This document shows, one piece after another, positions 58,246 to 64,000 of a stretch of 64,000 nucleotides of DNA. Numbering within the stretch: the stretch's first letter is position 1; each line of letters starts with the position of its first letter. Origin of the DNA: Ligula intestinalis (lineage: Eukaryota; Platyhelminthes; Cestoda; Diphyllobothriidea; Diphyllobothriidae); the NCBI GenBank assembly GCA_036362985.1, contig JAYGXS010000004.1, forward strand, positions 29,478,562 to 29,542,561, given 5' to 3'. The notes under the pieces were generated by a model that was given only the letters and a program-made list of their open reading frames with translations, was not told the origin of the DNA and did no database searches. A program made the position numbers and the translations under genes.

Positions 58246-59063
58246 TCTTTAGATCAGTGCAAGGCTAACACTGAAATTTGGGACGATGTATTTTAGTGAA
58301 AAGCTTGCTCAGTAAGATTCGTTCAACTTTATACTAAGATGCTCATATTATACTGGACATCTGAGCGTAACCTAAAACGAACGTTATCTGGGAGTGCAAC
58401 TTATAGACATTAAAATGAGGCTTATAGGCCATTTGACGAAAAGCTAGGTCTTCACTCCCAAGTATGACTTCGATTTTGACCTTCATAATCTGTCATCTGC
58501 ATTTTTGGGGGAAACGTGTTCAAGGAAAACGTAGTAAAATAGAAAGTGATTATTGCAATTGTAGCAATTATTGACAGCTATTCGAAGATCTGCACCTGAT
58601 ACTGTGCTATTTCCACCTCATCTTATATAAAGGATATGGACGCTGCCTGATGTCCGCCTTCAACACAGTAAACATTACCGACTTGAAGTGCAGTGTAGTC
58701 TTTGTACATTCTTGTCTCTTGTACACAACTGACGTCTATTAATCAGAGAATTTGAATTTTATGTGAGGCACCAATTTCTGGGGCAAGCATGAATCCCTTC
58801 CGGAGTCTGGGAGCTGCGGCCCTGCAGCGTTCTTTCTACAGACAATGGGTGAGTCCCCAAACAACCAATCGTTTCAGAAGAAGAAGAAGAAGATGACAAT
58901 TCTAGCCCCCCTTTTCTTTGCCGACAATATTATCTGTCTACTGTAGCTTCGATGAGGGCCTGAGAAATGAGACCTAAAACAGAGCGGGACAAGTGAATTC
59001 CGTTAGAGTTCGGTGAAAGTTCATAAACGTGGGTCAATATCTCAGGACCTAAACTAGCAAGAC

Positions 59064-59235
59064 AACGAGCTCGTGATTTAACGGTTAGAACATTAGAATG
59101 TGATCGAAAACGAAGCGAGTTCGAGGCTCGGGTGGGAAATCACTTGGGGCCGGGTATGACTGGTTGGCGACGGCCAATAAGCCAGAAATGGCCATTCTAG
59201 TCCCCCTTGTCTTTGTCGGTAATGTCCTTCTGCCT
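59064..59235 (+). repeat. tRNA-headed SINE (TGGCTCA-head family)
   Basis: The head AACGAGCTCGTGATTTAACG has a weakened A box. The B box GAGTTCGAGGCTC (about 59117) is intact, and the family body continues to TTGTCGGTAATGTCCTTCTG. Confidence 0.75.
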
Positions 59236-60424
59236 CTAATCTACTGTATACACCGGGTATTATTATTGTAGTGCCACCGAGACTTGCTGAGATATTTGCA
59301 TAATTAGATGGATTGGCTGTGGAAATACAAAGAGTCATTCTGGTCAAGCTGACGATGCGTTAATATCATATTCGCAAAGCGTACTTACCAGGCGCAGGCG
59401 TTGGACAGTGATGTGATTGTGATATTGCACGCCTCCGCCAGTAGGAGGTTCTTTGTGTCTCAGATTCGTGGTCACCATGAGAGAGATGACTGCTTTATTT
59501 TGAATGTAATATCCAAAGTTTTTTAGCAAAAGAATGGCTTCATTCCCGAAAAGCAAGGAAAAAGGTAAGACAAAATATAAGTTCAAATATCATAGATCCA
59601 ACTTGACTTATTGCGTCATTTCAACATATCCACTTCTGATGCAATTTTGTATTCATTCAAAAAGCCTACATTTGCACATGATTTTCCGTTAACATTCACT
59701 TCGAACTAATGCTGGACATCCCATGTAGTTTTTTTTGGAAAGGTTTACATCCGAAGAAGCTTTTCACGCTTCTCTGAAAGTAACTTAGAAAATATTACAG
59801 GGGTATGCTACCTTAAGTGTAAATCCCCAGAGTTAGTCGGCACATTCAGAAGCACAGGGTAAAGTAAGGGTGGGGTACGTTTAAAATTATCCTCCGCTCA
59901 TTTCTGGTGGTCTTGCGCTGAATTCCGGTGGATTGTTTTTGGTTCTAAGGTTTGGACTTGAATTAACGTTAGGTAAGGAGAATAGCTACTCCCAGGAATT
60001 TAGCACAAAGCCAGTAGCTGTAGTACGGAGGGGGGCGGTAATTATATCCGCGTCCCACCGAATTTAGTGTTCCAGAGAAAGCATATGCGTTGAACGCCGG
60101 CCCTAAGCAGGTTTCGTCAAAAGAAGCATAGCTAGAGGCCTTACTATCCCCAGGGAAAGGAATAGATTATAAATCCGCTCAGTCGTGAGACCAGAGAACT
60201 CTAGACCGTCACTGTAACTTCAAGGCCCTGCCAACCCATAACTCCCGATTGGGTAGGACGGGCGATACGAATACTATCGGTACTACCGCTGCGGTCTGCT
60301 CGCTTCGTGGTTTAGAGACCAATACTAACCCGTGTGTCTCACTCAATAGTCTTTTCTGATGGTGCCTTAGGGTTGTCAATAATTTTACTTTTCCTCGGCG
60401 GTTCAATTGACTATCGCTGTTTAA

Positions 60425-60950
60425 TGTCCATCCGACAACTCGATCGTCGCCTCGTACGAGGTCCACCCTGTGCCCCATAGCAAGGTCGGCGTAGGAACGG
60501 TGTCTTGTGAGGCATCTACCGCACTTTCCCATCTGATCCGGGTTTCAAGAGGACTTAAGGGAAGACCAGGAGGCGCAGGTGGCTGGCGCGGTGGAAGCCC
60601 GCACATAAAGCTGAGCTTCTCCGCATGCAGGAGCACTAAGACGAGGTTTTAGTTTGGAGATTGTAGTCCTCAAAAACCACTCCATAAATGTATCCAGGGT
60701 ATGTCACCGCAGTTCGACCGTTGTTTCCGACGAGGTTCACCCTTGTGCCGTACAGCAAGGTGGGCGCAAAGTCGCCGGCTTGCGTATGAATTAGTTTATA
60801 GTGATAGTAGGCTTTCGCAACATCTACATAACTCTCTAGTTCTCTACCGCCTGTACCGGGTGTCATAAGAGGGTCACACAGAGGGTCCGGCACAGATGGC
60901 TGTTGCAGGATTAGTCTGTGCCTAAGCACGCAACCCCCAGCCCTTTCCGA
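60425..60950 (-). repeat. Diverged tandem duplication with coding-like frames
   Basis: Two units of about 270 bases share CGAGGTTCACC.TTGTGCC (60730, against CGAGGTCCACCCTGTGCC at 60457), AGCAAGGT.GGCG, then ACCGGGTGTCATAAGAGG against CCGGGTTTCAAGAGGAC. On the minus strand the first unit encodes AGDFAPTLLYGTRVNLVGNN and then AVTYPGYIYGVVFEDY. The second encodes ADLAMGHRVDLVRGDDRVVG, with one alternative frame reading PTLLWGTGWTS. I do not recognise the family. It may be an exon, a pseudo-exon or an anonymous repeat. Confidence 0.35.
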
Positions 60951-61086
60951 TGTATGGCATTTATTGTGTGTGCGCATTCTAAATAATGCCTATTTTTGAG
61001 TTTGTTAGTAAAATTGGCGTCAAAATTCGTAAAATGGTGCAAAGACAATAAGCTTGTTAAAAGATGTCGCTTGTAAGGAGGGTCTA

Positions 61087-61215
61087 ACACGTTTGCTTAA
61101 AAAATTCGCGGCCTCGGGGGAAGTCGAACCCACAAAGCAGGGAAGGCTTTTGCGCAGACAACGCTCTACCATTGAGCTACGAGGCTCCCCATGCGTCGTA
61201 AATTTAATCACACTC
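61087..61215 (-). repeat. tRNA-headed SINE, GCCTCGTAGCTCA head
   Basis: On the minus strand GAGCCTCGTAGCTCAATGGT (A box), GTGGGTTCGACTTCCCCCGA (B box) and GGCCGCGAATTTTTT are seen. Acceptor ends GCCTCG and CGAGGC pair. It is the same head as the 34.2-kb copy. The tail is cut short after AATTTTTT. Confidence 0.7.
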
Positions 61216-61785
61216 GGATCGATTTTTCTGCCCAACGGGGCAGTAAGCTGACTCCCCAGGCATGATTTCTGTTATAGCCCAGTTAGTTCGGCGTCGCCAG
61301 TCGGTATAGTCCAGTATTTCGAACCCGGCTAGTAGGCAGAAGAAATCAAGAGAGCGGTCCTAATAGGCACCGTACACAAAGACTGTGGGGCTTGCAGGGT
61401 TGTCTGATTCTGCCGGTCCGTCAGAGTCGTCTTTCAGCTTGTCAACTCTGGCATATTTATAAGGCTCCGGTCTTTCCAGAATATTCCTAGCGTATGGCCT
61501 CCACCCAGACATTCTGGAATAATCTTAACTATGCCCACTGCGCCTACTATGTGGGTGGTCGTCTGGTTTTCTTGGCTCAGGGCGTATGCGTAGGCGTGGG
61601 CCTCTGGCATGAGGGCGTGACGTACTCCTGGCGGCCCCTTTCGCCGACTGCCGTGAATGCACGGGGGCTCCCGCCTCCGTAACGATTTCCTTAACAATCA
61701 TCTAGAATCCACCACCATAACTACTAGGCTCACTTAATTGTTAGGCTGCGCAAAAGCTCTCCGTGCTCTGTGGGTCTGACTTCCA

Positions 61786-61850
61786 CCGAGGCCGCGAATT
61801 TTTCACAATTGGGTCAACTGAATTAAGCAAATCTGCCAGACCCCCCCTCC
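61786..61850 (+). repeat. SINE 3' tail fragment
   Basis: CCGAGGCCGCGAATTTTTC followed by ACAATTGGGTCAACTGAATT and AAGCAAATCTGCCAGA is the tail of the 61.1-kb and 22.2-kb SINEs, here on the plus strand. Confidence 0.6.
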
Positions 61851-62916
61851 CCCTAACAGTGCCTACTGTGCCACGAGTTAGCCCCTGTGTTGGTCCAACG
61901 CATCAACCACATTGTCCGTTTGGGAATCACCGCTGTCCATGCAGGCAGTCACTCACGTACATACACCTCTATTCTATTTGCCTGTCAGCCGGGTCGTTCA
62001 CTTCAGCTTAAAAGTGCTTGCTCGCTACATTTTGCTGTCCTGATTTGGGATAAGAGAGGTGCTGTGTTCACACATCGTCTCAGACATTACCCGATTAGAA
62101 ATGACTTATTTCGCTGTGAGAAAAAAAACGCAACAATCATGAAGTTCAGACAAGGCCAACCTCGGAAACTTCATCCGATTAAAATCAGCCCATAAAGGTA
62201 TTGAGGCAACCTAGGTGAAATAGATGGCTCATTTGAGGTTTTTTAAAGCATCTTCATAGGTCTACCAAATGTTATTAGGACTTGTTTACTGGAAAAACAT
62301 TTGCAAATAAGGCAAAATTTAAGGATTCCACCGCTGCCGTTGTCTGCTCCACGGATCTGGTAAAATTTTCAACGTCATGCAATGGTGCAATGTACTTAGC
62401 CTATCTTAGAAGAAGCTCTCCGCTTGTAGTATTGTGTCGATTGAGCATCAATTAGCCGACATACACGATTAGATTGACAGCTCATTTGAGTTCTAGCTAC
62501 AAATCAGAAACACGCGGCGCGTCCCTATCTTCGTAGTCATGGCAGCCAAACGGCGCACAGCCGACAGCTGTGGTCGTTCCCCAGGCTGCCATCTGGCCCT
62601 TACACGTGTCCCTATAATTGGGTAAGCTTGCCGCTCTCAAATTACGTCGGCTGTCTGTTGGTGAAAAGGACACCCGATAAACAACCGGACATTGGCTGCC
62701 CCACCCTCCTCCCCTCAAAGGCTCTGCAATGCCCTAGCTGCCTGAGGGCACTAGTTTTCTGGGAACTTGCAATGGGGAATAGTCAAAAGACGTCCTCTGG
62801 TTAAGCCATTCAGAAGTAAACGTCAAGATTAGCGACTGGTCAACGAAGTCGAAACTCCTGCTAACGCTCAGATGCACCCATATTTCAGCTTAGAATTTAT
62901 GGCTGACCGGACACTA
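61851..62916. other. No recognisable feature
   Basis: Short frames only (up to 102 codons at 61887-62195), without domains. Confidence 0.35.
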
Positions 62917-63045
62917 AAATTTTAGAATTTCTCGGAGGTTTCGATGGTCGGTCAGGGTAGGATATTGCGAATCGTTTTGTTCCTGGGTCCTGCTTCGCGC
63001 AGCAAACACTTTTACGGTCAAAAACACTTAAGTTTCTATAGTCAC
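62917..63045 (+). repeat. Direct repeat unit E1
   Basis: AAAATTTTAGAATTT...CGGTCAGGG...GGTATTGCGAAT-like text and CCTGCTTCG...AGCAA...TTACGGTCAAA recur at 63741-63870 in the same order and orientation, about 825 bases apart. The origin is unknown and no coding content was seen. Confidence 0.6.
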
Positions 63046-63407
63046 GGAATCGCTGTCGGTTTCTGACATTTGACTGATTGGAATATGCTAATTTCACAAA
63101 GCTGGATAATGTCCACTCATGACAACAGCTGTCAGAGGGTAATTTATCACCAATCGGCTTACTGGTTGTCATCCAGGCCAAGCAAGGGCGTACCTCACTT
63201 CAGAGCGTTTTCTTGAACAGGAACATTTAGCTTAACAGTATAATCGTATGCCCTGCTGTTGCATAGTCAGTATTTATTTTGAAAGGGATCTTTTTCACAG
63301 TTATTTTGGCAGATTTAACTACCTAGTTGTTTCATAGTTCAAAGATTCCAGTCGAAGTCACATGAGTAAGATGATTCGGGAGCTGTCTAGATCCAGGCTG
63401 TGATCCT

Positions 63408-63465
63408 TCTTTTGAGAGTTCGAAACCCCTCAAGTGGCCGAGCCTTTCACAATTGCGTGGTAAGT
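63408..63465 (+). repeat. Possible SINE relic
   Basis: A B-box-like GAGAGTTCGAAACCCCTC is followed by CCGAGCCTTTCACAATTGCG, the start of the shared SINE tail. The head is not recognisable. Confidence 0.4.
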
Positions 63466-63740
63466 AAAATGGCTTTTCGCTTGCTTTTTTTCAAAGGTAT
63501 TTGGAACCATTCACAGATCCTATCTCCGTGGGCCCATACTAGAAGTAAAATCAGCTTTACGTTGACGTCGTAGGACCCTGTGGAGTTCTTAGGTTAGCTC
63601 TGATCTGATCGTTGCCCTTGATACCCACTGATTCGGTCGAAATTCAAATATACAATTAGCTTCAGTAGACACTTATCTATTTATCTATCCCATTGTTCAT
63701 CCCACTTCTAAGTGTAAGTAAGTGAGTAAGTCTGTCGGAC

Positions 63741-63870
63741 AAAAATTTTTAGAATTTGTCCGTGGGTTCGATAATCGGTCAGGGAAAGGTATTGCGAATA
63801 CTTTTACCCCCGGAACCCTGCTTCGAGTAGCAAGGGCTCTTACGGTCAAACACAATAAATGTCGATAGAA
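63741..63870 (+). repeat. Direct repeat unit E2
   Basis: Second copy of unit E1: AAAATTTTTAGAATTTGTCC, TCGGTCAGGGAAAGGTATTG, CCCTGCTTCGAGTAGCAA, CTTACGGTCAAACACAATAA. Confidence 0.6.
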
Positions 63871-64000
63871 GTGAATATGCGAGTTCCAGGAAGCAGTTCA
63901 GAAGTAGAAGATGCGATCATTGGAAAAAGAGTTTTATTTTTCTGACTTTTCAGATTCTGTCGATAATCCTTTTTCATATATAATGGTAGGAGAGTCTGAG

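Noticed and set aside
61107..61187. Possible functional tRNA gene on the minus strand
   Set aside because: Acceptor ends pair, but the anticodon and variable regions are not standard and a near-identical head with a SINE tail occurs at 34.2 kb.

Overview
The window looks like repeat-rich animal DNA, most plausibly from a parasitic flatworm (a tapeworm is my best guess, not proven). The reasons are a metazoan ANTP-class homeobox gene with phase-consistent GT-AG introns, several Penelope-like retroelements with GIY-YIG endonuclease tails and hammerhead-ribozyme motifs, tRNA-headed SINEs, pogo/Tigger and mariner-like DNA transposons, TTAGGG-type repeats, and no operons or prokaryotic genes.

The only host gene I can support well is a three-exon homeobox gene on the minus strand. 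Its exons are 21003-20613, 17348-17059 and 13450-13088. The phases join exactly, giving a predicted 347-residue protein with an N-terminal EH1 (Groucho-binding) motif and a complete 60-residue homeodomain at residues 184-243. The second intron falls at the classic homeodomain position 44/45.

Layout. From 1 to 8.3 kb there is a cluster of one inverted-repeat family whose ends read TATCGCAG..., including two copies with the same composite architecture and a short assembly gap (4764-4773). From 8.7 to 11.1 kb there are Penelope-like (PLE) relics. From 13 to 21 kb lies the homeobox gene, with a 974-bp foldback transposon in intron 2 and SINE and ribozyme relics in both introns. From 22 to 25.6 kb there are a tRNA-headed SINE and two PLE remnants, one a giant hairpin. 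At 26.8-27.1 kb an interstitial telomere-like array sits inside inverted repeats, and at 27.9-28.3 kb there is a pogo-like MITE. From 31 to 32.6 kb lie PLE relics. At 34.95-37.47 kb is the best PLE, with about 725-bp inverted arms. From 38 to 42.5 kb there are LINE tails and an LTR-like repeat, at 43.1-44.7 kb a Tigger-like transposon, at 45.5-46.1 kb a mariner relic, and at 46.1-47.6 kb another PLE. From 48.6 to 64 kb there are further foldback, SINE, LTR-like and low-copy repeats and no recognisable host gene.

Apart from the homeobox gene, the recognisable coding sequences belong to mobile elements, and all of them are broken to some degree. Assignments rest on motifs read by eye. No database search was run, and host exons too small or too divergent to recognise may have been missed.
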